64,000 nucleotides of DNA. Origin: Mycobacterium colombiense (lineage in GTDB: Bacteria; Actinomycetota; Actinomycetes; Mycobacteriales; Mycobacteriaceae). Below, in pieces: positions 8,677-17,780 of this stretch (positions within the stretch are counted from its first letter, which is position 1; each line of letters starts with the position of its first letter). The DNA lies in contig NZ_LZSX01000032.1 of the NCBI RefSeq assembly GCF_001665835.1, positions 174,725 to 238,724 of the forward strand. Direction: 5' to 3'. The translations under genes and the position numbers were made by a program. A model generated the notes under the pieces. The model saw only the letters and a program-made list of their open reading frames with translations, did not search any database and was not told where the DNA came from.

Positions 8677-10940
8677 TCGCGTACCACCTCACCTGCTTCC
8701 TTGTCCGGCCGTAGCCCCCGCCAACTCGATTGGCGTAGCCGGTCATCCGGGGTCCACTCGCTGTAGCGCACCTCCCCTACCAGAACCGGCTCGACGTACG
8801 TCACGCCCCGCGCTTCGCTGCGGGGCAGCGGTGGGTGGAACGGGGATTCGTCGGTGTGCAGCGGTGCCAGCGTCTTCTTCAGATTGGTCAGGTCGCGTTC
8901 GGTGAACCCGGTGCCGACGCGGCCCGCGAAGTGCAGGCCGTCCGCGGTCGGGATGCCCATCAGCAGTGAGCCGATGCCACTGCTGCGTCCGCCTTCCCCG
9001 GCCTTCCAGCCGCCGATCACGACTTCCTGGGTGTTCCAATGCTTGTCCTTGATCCAGGACGACGAGCGCCGGCCGGGCTGGTAGGTGGAGTCGCGCCGCT
9101 TGGCGATCACGCCCTCCCAGCCGCGCTTGCCGGAGTGCTCCAGCGCCTCCGCACCGTCCCCGGGCAGCAACTCGGGAACGATGAGATCGCTGCCGGCGCC
9201 GAGCATTTCCAGCACCTTGCGCCGGTCTGAGTATCTGGCCCGCAGCAGCGAGCGGCCGTCGAGGTACAGCACGTCGAACGCCCAGAATTCGACGCGCGAG
9301 CCGCGGCCGCGGTTCTGCATCTCGTGGAAGTTGGGCACGCCCGACGAGTCCAGGACGACGGCCTCACCGTCGAGGATCACGTGGTGCTCCGCGAGATCTT
9401 CGGCGAGCGAACGCAGTTCGGGATATTCGCCAGTGACTTCGCGGCCGCGCCGAGACCGTACCCGGATGGTGCCGTGGTCGGCCTCGATCAACAGCCGGTA
9501 GCCATCCCATTTGCCTTCGAACGCCCACTGGCCCGCCTTCAGCGCCGTCACCGAACCATGGGTGGCCAGCATGGGGGCGATGGTGTCGAAGTCGAAGACC
9601 TTCTGATCTTTCATCCGGTGCGCCAGCCACTGGTCGCCGTTGGTTTGAATCAGCGCATAGCGTCCGGAGATCTTGCTGCCGTGCAGATTGACGATGACCT
9701 CCCCTTTTTCGGCGGAGTCATTGAACTTTTCGGCCTCGTAAGTTCCGGCGTCCCAGATGATCACCTTCCCGGCGCCGTACTCCCCCTTGGGGATGCTGCC
9801 CTCGAACCCGCCGTATTCCAGCGGATGGTCCTCGGTGTGGACCGCCAGGTGGTTTACCGAGGTCGTTTCGGGCAGGTTCTTCGGCACCGCCCAGGACACC
9901 AGCACGCCGTCCCGTTCCAGCCGGAAGTCGTAGTGCAGCCGGCGGGCGTGATGTTCTTGGATGACGAAGCTATTCCCTTGTCCGATAGCCGGTTTCGCAA
10001 CAGGGACCGGCTCGGGAGTTTTCGACGCGTCGCGCATGCTGCGGTATTTACTCAGGCGATCGGGGACCGGCGCATCCGCGTCCAGCGGTTTCAGCAGATC
10101 GCCGTCGCGTGCGACCCGGTCCAGCACTTCGTCATAACGCAGCTGGCGCAGCGACGGGTCGTCGAGTTCCTCCCAGCTGCGCGGTGCAGCAACGGTGGGT
10201 TGTTCACGTCCGCGCAGCGAGTAGGGCGCGATGGTGGTCTTGGCGCCGTTGTTCTGACTCCAGTCCAGAAAGATCTTTCCGGCCCGCAGGCTCTTGGTCA
10301 TGGTCGACGTCACCAGTGTGGGCATCGTCTTTTCAAGTTGCTGTGCAACGCGTTTGGCCAACACGGTCGCGCCCTTACTGCTCACCGGCTCCTGCAGCGG
10401 CGTGTAAAGGTGCAGGCCCTTGCTACCGCTGGTGAGCGGATAGGTGGTCAGCCCGATTGCGGTGATCAGTTCGCGGACGGCGCGCGCCACCTCGGCCAGT
10501 TGGGCCATCGTGACGCCTTCACCCGGGTCGAGGTCGAACACCAGGCGGGTGGCAGGGCCGGGTTTCAGTTCCTCGGCCCGGCTACGGGTCCACTCGGCAA
10601 CGAAGCGCCACTGCGGAACGTGGACCTCCAGCGCGGCCTGTTGGGCGATCCAGGCCAGCCCGTCGACACTGTCGATGATCGGATACGTCGTCGTTCCGGA
10701 TCGATGCGTCACGCTGGCGCGCGGCAGCCAGTCGGGCGCCGACGAGGCCAGTTGTTTCTCGAAAAACGATTCCTGTTCGACGCCGTTGGGCCAGCGCTTG
10801 CGCGTGGCCGCGCGCCCGGCGATGTGCGGGATCATCACCTCGGCGATGCGCGTGTAGTAGTCGAAGATGTCGCTCTTGGTGGTTCCGGTGGAGGGGTAAA
10901 GCACCTTCTCGGCATTGGTCAGTTTCAGCCGCGGTGCCAT
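8673..10940 (-). CDS. ligD: ATP-dependent DNA ligase/polymerase LigD for non-homologous end joining
   Basis: The 755-residue protein has the mycobacterial order POL-PE-LIG. The polymerase/primase domain (1-~290) has the paired metal aspartates in DLDPGEG (136-142) and a TSGSKGLHLY motif. The 3'-phosphoesterase domain (~330-460) has QEHHARRLHYDFRLERDG and LAVHTEDHPLEYGGFEGSIP. The ligase domain carries the AMP-accepting lysine in EGKWDGYR near residue 475. It repairs double-strand breaks with Ku. Here it is divergent from a polyol operon that separates it from mku by about 5 kb. The ATG is at 10940. Confidence 0.96.
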   Translation of the reverse strand: MAPRLKLTNAEKVLYPSTGTTKSDIFDYYTRIAEVMIPHIAGRAATRKRWPNGVEQESFFEKQLASSAPDWLPRASVTHRSGTTTYPIIDSVDGLAWIAQQAALEVHVPQWRFVAEWTRSRAEELKPGPATRLVFDLDPGEGVTMAQLAEVARAVRELITAIGLTTYPLTSGSKGLHLYTPLQEPVSSKGATVLAKRVAQQLEKTMPTLVTSTMTKSLRAGKIFLDWSQNNGAKTTIAPYSLRGREQPTVAAPRSWEELDDPSLRQLRYDEVLDRVARDGDLLKPLDADAPVPDRLSKYRSMRDASKTPEPVPVAKPAIGQGNSFVIQEHHARRLHYDFRLERDGVLVSWAVPKNLPETTSVNHLAVHTEDHPLEYGGFEGSIPKGEYGAGKVIIWDAGTYEAEKFNDSAEKGEVIVNLHGSKISGRYALIQTNGDQWLAHRMKDQKVFDFDTIAPMLATHGSVTALKAGQWAFEGKWDGYRLLIEADHGTIRVRSRRGREVTGEYPELRSLAEDLAEHHVILDGEAVVLDSSGVPNFHEMQNRGRGSRVEFWAFDVLYLDGRSLLRARYSDRRKVLEMLGAGSDLIVPELLPGDGAEALEHSGKRGWEGVIAKRRDSTYQPGRRSSSWIKDKHWNTQEVVIGGWKAGEGGRSSGIGSLLMGIPTADGLHFAGRVGTGFTERDLTNLKKTLAPLHTDESPFHPPLPRSEARGVTYVEPVLVGEVRYSEWTPDDRLRQSSWRGLRPDKEAGEVVRE

Positions 10941-11068
10941 GTTGTCAAACTACGCGTTTCGCGCGTGTTAACCGCTTTGACCACGGTTAATCGTCCAATC
11001 CCCAATTTGTTTTGTGACATGACCCACGAAAGCGTTGATTGGCGGCCGACTCGGGGCACAGACACTGA

Positions 11069-12595
11069 ATGTTTGACGTGATCCCCTCCCCGTGGCGTCG
11101 AAACAGCGGCGTCCCACTAAGCAATGCGACCCTACGACTGCATTCCCGGAGAATCGACGTTCCAACCTACGACCGGTCATCTCTTGGCCGCGGAGTCGTC
11201 CACATCGGTGCGGGCAACTTCCACCGGGCGCACCAGGCCGTCTACTTCGACGACCTCGCCCGCTCGGGCATCTCCGACCGTTGGGGGGTTACCGGCGTCA
11301 GCCTCCACTCCCCGGACGTCAAAGACTTGCTGTCGGTACAAGACGGGCTGTACACCGTGGTACAGCAAGGACACGATCGCCAAACCGCCCGCGTCGTCGG
11401 CTCGATCGGTTCCGTGCACTACGCCCCGAACGACGGGGCGGCCGTCCGCGCCGCCCTCGCAGATCCTGAAACCCGCATTGTCAGCCTGACCATCACCGGC
11501 AACGGTTACTTCCTGAATCCCGTCACCGACGAGTTCGACGCCGACGACCCCGACGTGCGCGCCGACCTCGTCGCGTCCGGCAACTACGCCACCGCGTGGG
11601 GGTACCTGGCCGAAGCCCTCGACCGGCGTCGCCACGCCGGCATCGCGCCGTTCACCGTGCTCTGCTGCGACAACATCCCCGGCGACACCCAGCCGGCGAG
11701 AACCGCGCTGGTGTCGTTCGCCGCTCTGAAGGACCCCGGGCTGGCCCGCTGGATCCACACGCATGTCGCATTCCCGTCGACCATGGTCGATCGCATCACC
11801 CCGCAAACGTCGAAGTCGGAGCGCAAATTCGTCGAGGAGACGTTCGGCGTCGCCGACAAATGGCCGGTCGTGACCGAGCCGTATTGCCAATGGGTGATCG
11901 AGGATTCCTTCAGCAACGGGCGGCCGCCGCTCGACGAGGTCGGTGCCGAGTTCGTTGCCGACGTCAGCGACCACAAGCTGATCAAGACCCGGCTCCTCAA
12001 CGGAACCCATATCGCGCTCGCGTGCTTGGCCATCCTGGCCGGTTACCAGCGCACGGACGAAGCGATGCGGGACGGCATCATCTTCGATTTCGTCGAGAAA
12101 CTGCTGCGCGACGAGATTCAGCCGCTGCTGCCCCCGGTCCCCGGGATGAACACACCCGAATACCGGCGCACCTTGCTCGAGCGGCTCGGCAATCCCCGAA
12201 TGAGTGACCAGCTGCCTCGGCTGGCTCGCCGGGGAACCAGCAAGATCGCGACGTTCGTGCTGCCCTCCCTGCAGGAGGCGATCGCGCAGGGCAGGCCACA
12301 CACCCTGTTGATGTTGGCGGTCGCCGGATGGGCCCGCTACATGCGCGGCCACGACCTCCAGGGGCGAAAGCTCCGCCTGGAAGACTCGCAGGCGATACCG
12401 GTGGCTAGGTTGGCCAACATGGCAAGCAGCAATCCCGATCCGCTGCTGGGGCACGAAATGTTCGCCGAGGTGCGCGCGGTCCCCGGTTTTGCGGAGCGTC
12501 TCGGCGACATGATCGCCGATATCGACGCGCGCGGTGTGTTGCCCACGCTGCGCGACGCGTTGCGCCACGACCAGCGGGAGTTGGTGGCACGATGA
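11069..12595 (+). CDS. Mannitol/polyol dehydrogenase family protein, first copy
   Basis: The 508-residue protein is a long-chain polyol dehydrogenase: VVHIGAGNFHRAHQAVYFDD forms the NAD-binding start, VAFPSTMVDRITPQT follows, and the catalytic Lys, Asn and His lie in KTRLLNGTHIAL. These enzymes oxidise sugar alcohols (mannitol, arabitol, sorbitol) or sugar acids to ketoses using NAD(P). It is the first gene of a tightly packed operon; its stop overlaps the next start (ATGA). The start codon is not certain, because no strong ribosome site precedes ATG 11069. The operon is absent between ligD and mku in M. tuberculosis as I recall it. Confidence 0.88.
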   Translation: MFDVIPSPWRRNSGVPLSNATLRLHSRRIDVPTYDRSSLGRGVVHIGAGNFHRAHQAVYFDDLARSGISDRWGVTGVSLHSPDVKDLLSVQDGLYTVVQQGHDRQTARVVGSIGSVHYAPNDGAAVRAALADPETRIVSLTITGNGYFLNPVTDEFDADDPDVRADLVASGNYATAWGYLAEALDRRRHAGIAPFTVLCCDNIPGDTQPARTALVSFAALKDPGLARWIHTHVAFPSTMVDRITPQTSKSERKFVEETFGVADKWPVVTEPYCQWVIEDSFSNGRPPLDEVGAEFVADVSDHKLIKTRLLNGTHIALACLAILAGYQRTDEAMRDGIIFDFVEKLLRDEIQPLLPPVPGMNTPEYRRTLLERLGNPRMSDQLPRLARRGTSKIATFVLPSLQEAIAQGRPHTLLMLAVAGWARYMRGHDLQGRKLRLEDSQAIPVARLANMASSNPDPLLGHEMFAEVRAVPGFAERLGDMIADIDARGVLPTLRDALRHDQRELVAR

Positions 12596-13449
12596 CCGCG
12601 GGCTTGACCTTCGTGCGCGAATTCGACCCGGCGCCGATCACCACCCTGCTCTGCGACGCCGACGACAACCTGTTCGGGTCGGAGAGGCCGGCGTTCGACG
12701 CATCGACCGAGGTGACGAATCGTTTCCTGGCCAGGTTCGGCGTGGCCGCCCCGCTCAGCTCCGAGGAGTTGCGTAAGCGCGCCGTCGGGAAGAACTTCCG
12801 TACCACGGCGCTCGACCTGGCGGTGCAGTGCGAGGTGCCGCTCGATCAGACGTTGGCCCAGGGCCGCCCCGGCGCGGTGGTCGCGTCAGCCGGCGACGTG
12901 GCGAGCGGCAACGCGTTGTGCGCCGACGAACTCGAGCAGTGGGTGCGCGACGAGCGTGAACGGGTCACCGCTCACCTGGCTGTCACCCTGACCCCCGATC
13001 CGGAAGTGCTCGAACCGTTGCGCGACCTCGCGGCGCGCTACGCACTCGCGGCTGTGAGCTCCAGCGCCACCAAGCGTCTGCTTGGCTGCTTCACCGCCAC
13101 CGGCCTCGCTTCGCTCCTACCGGAGGCGGTGACCTTCAGCGCGGAGGATTCTCTTCCGGTGCCGACAAGCAAGCCCGATCCGGCGGTGTATCTGCATTGC
13201 GGCCAGGTGCTGGGCGTCGCGGCCGAACAGGGGCTGGCCATTGAAGACTCCGTGGCCGGCGTGAAGTCCGCGGTCGCGGCCGGCTACGCCACCGTCGGCA
13301 ACCTGATGTTCGTGCTGCCCGACGAACGCGATTGCCGGCGTGCAGAATTGATCGATGCCGGCGCAGTCGCGATAACCGATTCGTGGCGTGCTCTTGCCGA
13401 TGTCCTGTTGTCGTCGGCCGTGCCGGCCGGACGGTCCCCGCTCCCGTAG
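12592..13449 (+). CDS. HAD-superfamily hydrolase, sugar-phosphate phosphatase type
   Basis: The 285-residue protein starts in the 4-base overlap with the upstream dehydrogenase. HAD motifs are CDADDNLFGSE (nucleophile Asp near residue 21), AVSSSATKRL (motif II Ser), the Lys of TSKPDPAVYL (motif III) and AIEDSVAG (motif IV acid pair), with the helical cap inserted between motifs I and II. It resembles beta-phosphoglucomutase/2-deoxyglucose-6-phosphate phosphatase relatives, so it may dephosphorylate or isomerise a sugar phosphate made in this operon. Confidence 0.85.
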   Translation: MTAGLTFVREFDPAPITTLLCDADDNLFGSERPAFDASTEVTNRFLARFGVAAPLSSEELRKRAVGKNFRTTALDLAVQCEVPLDQTLAQGRPGAVVASAGDVASGNALCADELEQWVRDERERVTAHLAVTLTPDPEVLEPLRDLAARYALAAVSSSATKRLLGCFTATGLASLLPEAVTFSAEDSLPVPTSKPDPAVYLHCGQVLGVAAEQGLAIEDSVAGVKSAVAAGYATVGNLMFVLPDERDCRRAELIDAGAVAITDSWRALADVLLSSAVPAGRSPLP

Positions 13450-13505
13450 GAGATCGACCTCGCAGTAGCGATCCGGGCTGCGACCCGGGGAGGAGGTGGC
13501 CAGCG

Positions 13506-14933
13506 ATGGCCAGCGCGATCAATCTGAACAACGCGATCGATCTGAATAATGCGTCGCTCTCCGAGCTGCCGATCGACGCGCCGAAGTATGACCGCGGCAG
13601 CGTCAGCGTCGGGATCGCGCACATCGGCGCCGGTCACTTCCACCGGGCGCATCAGGCCGTGTACATCAATCTGCTGCTGCAGCAAGGTTTGGCGCACGAG
13701 TGGGGCATTTGCGGGGTCGGTGTGATGCCCGCCGACTGGACCATGCGCGATGTCCTCAATGACCAGGACGGGCTGTACACGCTGATCCTGGAGAACCCCA
13801 ACGGCATCCGGGATGCCCAGGTGATCGGCTCGATCATCGACTACCGCTACGCCCCGGACGATCCGGATTCGGCGTTGGAGGTGCTGGTCGCCCCGTCCAC
13901 CCGGATCATTTCGCTGACCATCACCGAAGGTGGGTACCGCGACCCCGATGGGCCCGCCTTCGCCTTGATCACCGAGGCGCTCGCCCGACGGCGCCAACGC
14001 GGGATCGCCGCGCCGACGATCGTCTCCTGCGACAACATCGAGAACAACGGCGAGGTCGCCAGGCGTACCGTGCTGGCGAGCGCCGAGCACATGGATCCCG
14101 AGTTGGCCGAGTGGGTGGCGGAGCACGCCCGGTTCCCGAGTTCGATGGTCGATCGCATCACCCCGGCAACGACTTTGGAGATGGCCGCCGAAGTGCGACG
14201 CGACTTCGGCGTCAACGACCGGTGGCCGGTGGTCGCCGAGCCGTTCACCGCCTGGGTGATCGAGGACGCCTTCGCCGACGGTCGGCCACCGCTGGAGCAA
14301 GCGGGCGTGCTGTTGGTCGACGATGTGCGCCCGTACGAGCTGATGAAGCTGCGCCTGCTCAACGCGGGGCATCAGTGCGTGGCGTACTTCGCCCATCTGT
14401 GCGGCTTCAAGTTCGTCCACGAGGCCGCGAGCGATCCGTTGTTCGCCGAATTCCTGCTTGCCTACTTCGAATCCGAAGCCATTCCGACGCTCCCGCCGGT
14501 GCCGGGAATCGACCTGCATGAGTACGGCCGCACGCTGGTCGAGCGGTTTGCCAACCCGGCCGTGCGGGATACCGTCGCGCGGCTGTGCGCCTACTCGTCG
14601 GATCGCATCCCGAAATTCCTGTATCCCGTCATCTGCGACAACCTGGCCAACGGCGGGCCGGTCCGGCTGGCGGCAGCGGTGGTGGCGAGCTGGGCCCGAT
14701 ACGCCGAGGGTGTCGACGAGTGGGGCAACCCGTACGAGGTGTTGGACCAGCTGGCGGACTCGCTCATTCCGATCGCCAGGTCGCAGCACGAGAATCCCAC
14801 CGTGTTCATCGAGATCACCGCGGTCTTCTGCGATCTGGCCCATCAGCCACGCTTCGTCGAGGCGTACCTCTGGGCGCTGGATTCGTTGCACAGCAAGGGA
14901 GCCCGCGCGACGCTGGATGCCTTGGTGCGATGA
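13506..14933 (+). CDS. Mannitol/polyol dehydrogenase family protein, second copy
   Basis: From ATG 13506, preceded by a strong GGGAGGAGG site, the product is 475 residues. It is a paralog of the first dehydrogenase: GIAHIGAGHFHRAHQAVYIN, FPSSMVDRITPATTLEMAAE and the catalytic KLRLLNAGHQCV. The N terminus holds a short asparagine-rich repeat (INLNNAIDLNNASL), probably outside the core fold. The two copies differ enough to suggest different substrates, for example a hexitol and a pentitol. The stop overlaps the kinase start by 4 bases. Confidence 0.88.
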   Translation: MASAINLNNAIDLNNASLSELPIDAPKYDRGSVSVGIAHIGAGHFHRAHQAVYINLLLQQGLAHEWGICGVGVMPADWTMRDVLNDQDGLYTLILENPNGIRDAQVIGSIIDYRYAPDDPDSALEVLVAPSTRIISLTITEGGYRDPDGPAFALITEALARRRQRGIAAPTIVSCDNIENNGEVARRTVLASAEHMDPELAEWVAEHARFPSSMVDRITPATTLEMAAEVRRDFGVNDRWPVVAEPFTAWVIEDAFADGRPPLEQAGVLLVDDVRPYELMKLRLLNAGHQCVAYFAHLCGFKFVHEAASDPLFAEFLLAYFESEAIPTLPPVPGIDLHEYGRTLVERFANPAVRDTVARLCAYSSDRIPKFLYPVICDNLANGGPVRLAAAVVASWARYAEGVDEWGNPYEVLDQLADSLIPIARSQHENPTVFIEITAVFCDLAHQPRFVEAYLWALDSLHSKGARATLDALVR

Positions 14934-15838
14934 CCCGCGGGCTGGTGATCGGCGAGTCGCTGATCGATATCGTCGGGAGCGACGAGCATGTCGGCGGCAG
15001 TCCGCTCAACGTCGCCGTGGGACTCGGGCGGCTGGGTCGCGAGGTCGACTTCCTGACCTCGATCGCCGACGATCCGTATGGGCGGCGCATCGTCGACTAC
15101 GTCGAAGCCGCAGGGGTGCAACTGGTTTCGGAAAGCCGGACCGCACAGCGCACGCCGACCGCGCGATCAACCATCGCGGAAGACGGGTCGGCCGAATACG
15201 TGTTCGATCTGGACTGGCGACTCTCCGGCACACCGCCGGTCGCCCCGCCGCTTTTCGTCCACACCGGATCGATTGCCGCCGTGCAGGATCCCGGCTGCCT
15301 GGCGGTCGCTGCGCTGATCGACACCTATCGAGTCTCGGCCACGGTCACCTTCGATCCCAACGTCCGGCCGTCGCTGATCGCCGACCGGGAACTGGCCGTC
15401 GAACGCATCGAGCACCTCATCGAGCGCAGCGACATCGTGAAGGTCAGCGAGGAAGACCTGCTTTGGATCGACCCCGCTCACCCGCCCGAGCAGATCGCGC
15501 AGACGTGGCTGCGGTTGGGCCCGGCCATCGTTGCGGTGACGATGGCCGACCGGGGCGCGGTGGCCTTCTGTGCGGCGGGCGTCGCCCGGGTGCCGACGCG
15601 CGCGGTACACGTGGTCGACACCGTCGGCGCCGGTGACTCGTTCATGGCCGGCCTGCTCGACGCGCTGTGGGAATCGGGATCGCTGGGCGGCGACCGTCGC
15701 GCCGACTTGCACGGGATCAAAGTGGACGCGCTGACGACGGCATTGGAGGCGGCGAGCCTGTCCGCGGCGCTGACCGTCGCTCGCGCCGGAGCGGACCTGC
15801 CGGATCGGGCCGCGCTGGACGCGGCTTCGCATGAGTAG
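14930..15838 (+). CDS. PfkB-family carbohydrate kinase, fructokinase/ribokinase type
   Basis: The 302-residue kinase begins at an ATG overlapping the dehydrogenase stop. GGSPLNVAVGLGRLGREVDF is the first PfkB signature and DTVGAGDSFMAGLLDAL the second, with the catalytic Asp of GAGDSF. TFDPNVRPSL and VKVSEEDLLWI are typical connecting motifs. It would phosphorylate the ketose released by the dehydrogenases, using ATP. No transporter is encoded in the operon, so substrate uptake must use another locus or the substrate is made inside the cell. Confidence 0.9.
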   Translation: MTRGLVIGESLIDIVGSDEHVGGSPLNVAVGLGRLGREVDFLTSIADDPYGRRIVDYVEAAGVQLVSESRTAQRTPTARSTIAEDGSAEYVFDLDWRLSGTPPVAPPLFVHTGSIAAVQDPGCLAVAALIDTYRVSATVTFDPNVRPSLIADRELAVERIEHLIERSDIVKVSEEDLLWIDPAHPPEQIAQTWLRLGPAIVAVTMADRGAVAFCAAGVARVPTRAVHVVDTVGAGDSFMAGLLDALWESGSLGGDRRADLHGIKVDALTTALEAASLSAALTVARAGADLPDRAALDAASHE

Positions 15839-15934
15839 GCGCATGACCCGATAGTCGAAAGCCCGGGCGGACAATCCCAGGTCGTAGCCCTGTCGTGCTG
15901 TTTTGCCACCGGCCCTACGGGCATACTGACTTGC

Positions 15935-16840
15935 ATGCGCTCCATCTGGAAGGGTTCCATCGCGTTCGGGCTGGTGAACGTCCCGGTCAAGGTGTACAGC
16001 GCCACCCAGGACCACGACATCAAGTTTCACCAGGTGCACGCCAAGGACAACGGCCGCATCCGCTACCAACGCGTTTGCGAGGTGGACGGCGAGGCAGTCG
16101 AATACCGTGACATCGCCCGGGCCTACGAATCCGACGACGGTCAGATGGTCATCATCACCGACGACGACATCGCGACCCTGCCCGAGGAACGCAGCCGCGA
16201 GATCGAAGTGCTGGAGTTCGTGCCGGCCAGCGAGGTGGACCCGATGCTGTTCGACCGCAGCTACTTCCTGGAGCCGGACTCGAAATCGTCTAAATCCTAT
16301 GTGCTGCTTGCCAAGACGCTTGCCGAGACGGATCGGATGGCGATCGTGCACTTCACGCTGCGCAACAAGACCCGGCTGGCGGCCTTGCGCGTCAAGGACT
16401 TCGGCAAGCGCGACGTGATGGTGATCCACACCTTGTTGTGGCCCGACGAGATCCGCGATCCGGACTTCCCCGTCCTGGACAAGAAGGTCGAGATCAAGCC
16501 CGCCGAACTCAAGATGGCCGGCCAGGTGGTGGACTCGATGGCCGAGGATTTCAATCCCGACCGCTACCACGACACCTACCAGGAACAGCTGCAAGAGCTG
16601 GTCGACGCCAAACTCGAAGGCGGAGAAGCGTTTACCACCGAGGAGCAGCCGAAGGAGCTGGACGAGACCGAGGACGTCTCGGATCTGCTCGCCAAGCTGG
16701 AGGCCAGCGTGAAGGCGCGTTCCGGCAACGGCAAGGCACCCGCGAAGAAGGCCGCGGCGAAGAAGGCCCCCGCGAAGAAGACGGCCGCCAAGAAGGCTCC
16801 GGCCAAGAAGGCGGCCTCGAAGGCGTCGTCGAAGTCCTGA
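15935..16840 (+). CDS. mku: DNA end-binding protein Ku
   Basis: The 301-residue protein begins MRSIWKGSIAFGLVNVPVKV, the hallmark of bacterial Ku, and contains VCEVDGEAVEYRDIARAYE and the FDRSYFLEPD core. Ku forms a ring on broken DNA ends and recruits LigD. After the core (~residue 255) the tail is a lysine/alanine/proline repeat (AKKAAAKKAPAKK units). It is longer than the end of the 273-residue M. tuberculosis protein and would add non-specific DNA affinity. It is transcribed away from ligD. The end is convergent with pstA1, 12 bases away. Confidence 0.96.
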   Translation: MRSIWKGSIAFGLVNVPVKVYSATQDHDIKFHQVHAKDNGRIRYQRVCEVDGEAVEYRDIARAYESDDGQMVIITDDDIATLPEERSREIEVLEFVPASEVDPMLFDRSYFLEPDSKSSKSYVLLAKTLAETDRMAIVHFTLRNKTRLAALRVKDFGKRDVMVIHTLLWPDEIRDPDFPVLDKKVEIKPAELKMAGQVVDSMAEDFNPDRYHDTYQEQLQELVDAKLEGGEAFTTEEQPKELDETEDVSDLLAKLEASVKARSGNGKAPAKKAAAKKAPAKKTAAKKAPAKKAASKASSKS

Positions 16841-16852
16841 CCCGCCGTCGGG

Positions 16853-17755
16853 TCAGCGTTTGCGGGTGGCCAGGAAGCGGGTCAGCGCCGCGACGATGTT
16901 GATGACGGCGACCATGATGATCAGGGTCAGGGCCGCACCCCAGATCCGCAGGAAGCCGGCGTGTTCGGGGTTGGTGAGCTCGGTGTAGATCAGCAGCGGC
17001 AGTGACGCCATGTTGCCGTGGAAGATGTCGACGTTGATCGAGCGGCTGTAGCCGACCAGCACCAGCACCGGCGCGGTTTCGCCGATGACCCGCGCGATGG
17101 ACAACAGAATCCCGGACACGATGCCGGGCATCGCGATCGGGAAGACGATCCGCACGATGGTCTTCCATTTGGACACGCCGAGCGCGTAGCTGGCCTCGCG
17201 CAGGTCGTCGGGCACCAGCCGCAGCATCTCCTCACTGGAGCGCACCACCACCGGCAGCATCAGCAGGACCAGGGCCAGCGAGACCGCGAACGAACTCTGC
17301 TGGAAACCCAGGGTGGCGATCCAGAGGCTGAAGATGAACAGCGCCGCCACGATCGAGGGCACGCCCGCGAGCACGTCGACCATGAACGTCGTCAGCCGCA
17401 CCAGGCGCCCGGACCCGTATTCGACCAGGAAGACCGCGGTCATCAGCCCCAGCGGCACTGCCAGGGCGGCGGCCACCCCGGCCTGCACCAGCGTGCCGTA
17501 CAGCGCGTGGTAGACCCCGCCGGAGAACTGTTCCGGCAGGATGCCGTGCAGCGAGTGGGTCCACCATTCCGACCGCGTGACGGCGTACCAGCCCCGTTCG
17601 ACGACGATCCACAACACCCAGATCAGCGGCACCAGCGCGACGCAGAACGAGCCGAGAAAGAAAAACGTCGCCGCGTTGTTGGTGATCCGGCGCCGGAAGC
17701 TCAGCGGCCTGAACACCTCGACCTTGACCGGCCGGTCCAGCGCTTCAACCGTCAT
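16853..17755 (-). CDS. pstA1: Phosphate ABC transporter permease PstA1
   Basis: From ATG 17755 the product is 300 residues with six predicted membrane helices; the cytoplasmic loop EASYALGVSKWKTIVRIVFP is the EAA motif that contacts the ATPase. It pairs with PstC to carry phosphate released by PstS. From memory it is closer to PstA1 (Rv0930) than PstA2. It is last in the operon pstS3-pstS3-pstC2-pstA1 and no pstB ATPase gene follows, so the ATPase must come from elsewhere (M. tuberculosis also has the distant phoT). Confidence 0.9.
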   Translation of the reverse strand: MTVEALDRPVKVEVFRPLSFRRRITNNAATFFFLGSFCVALVPLIWVLWIVVERGWYAVTRSEWWTHSLHGILPEQFSGGVYHALYGTLVQAGVAAALAVPLGLMTAVFLVEYGSGRLVRLTTFMVDVLAGVPSIVAALFIFSLWIATLGFQQSSFAVSLALVLLMLPVVVRSSEEMLRLVPDDLREASYALGVSKWKTIVRIVFPIAMPGIVSGILLSIARVIGETAPVLVLVGYSRSINVDIFHGNMASLPLLIYTELTNPEHAGFLRIWGAALTLIIMVAVINIVAALTRFLATRKR

Positions 17756-17780
17756 GCGCGCCGCTCGTTCCCATAGCCGG

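Noticed and set aside
15167..16594. 475-codon frame antisense to the kinase and mku
   Set aside because: It is a shadow of high-G+C codon bias; both sense genes have clear domain motifs.
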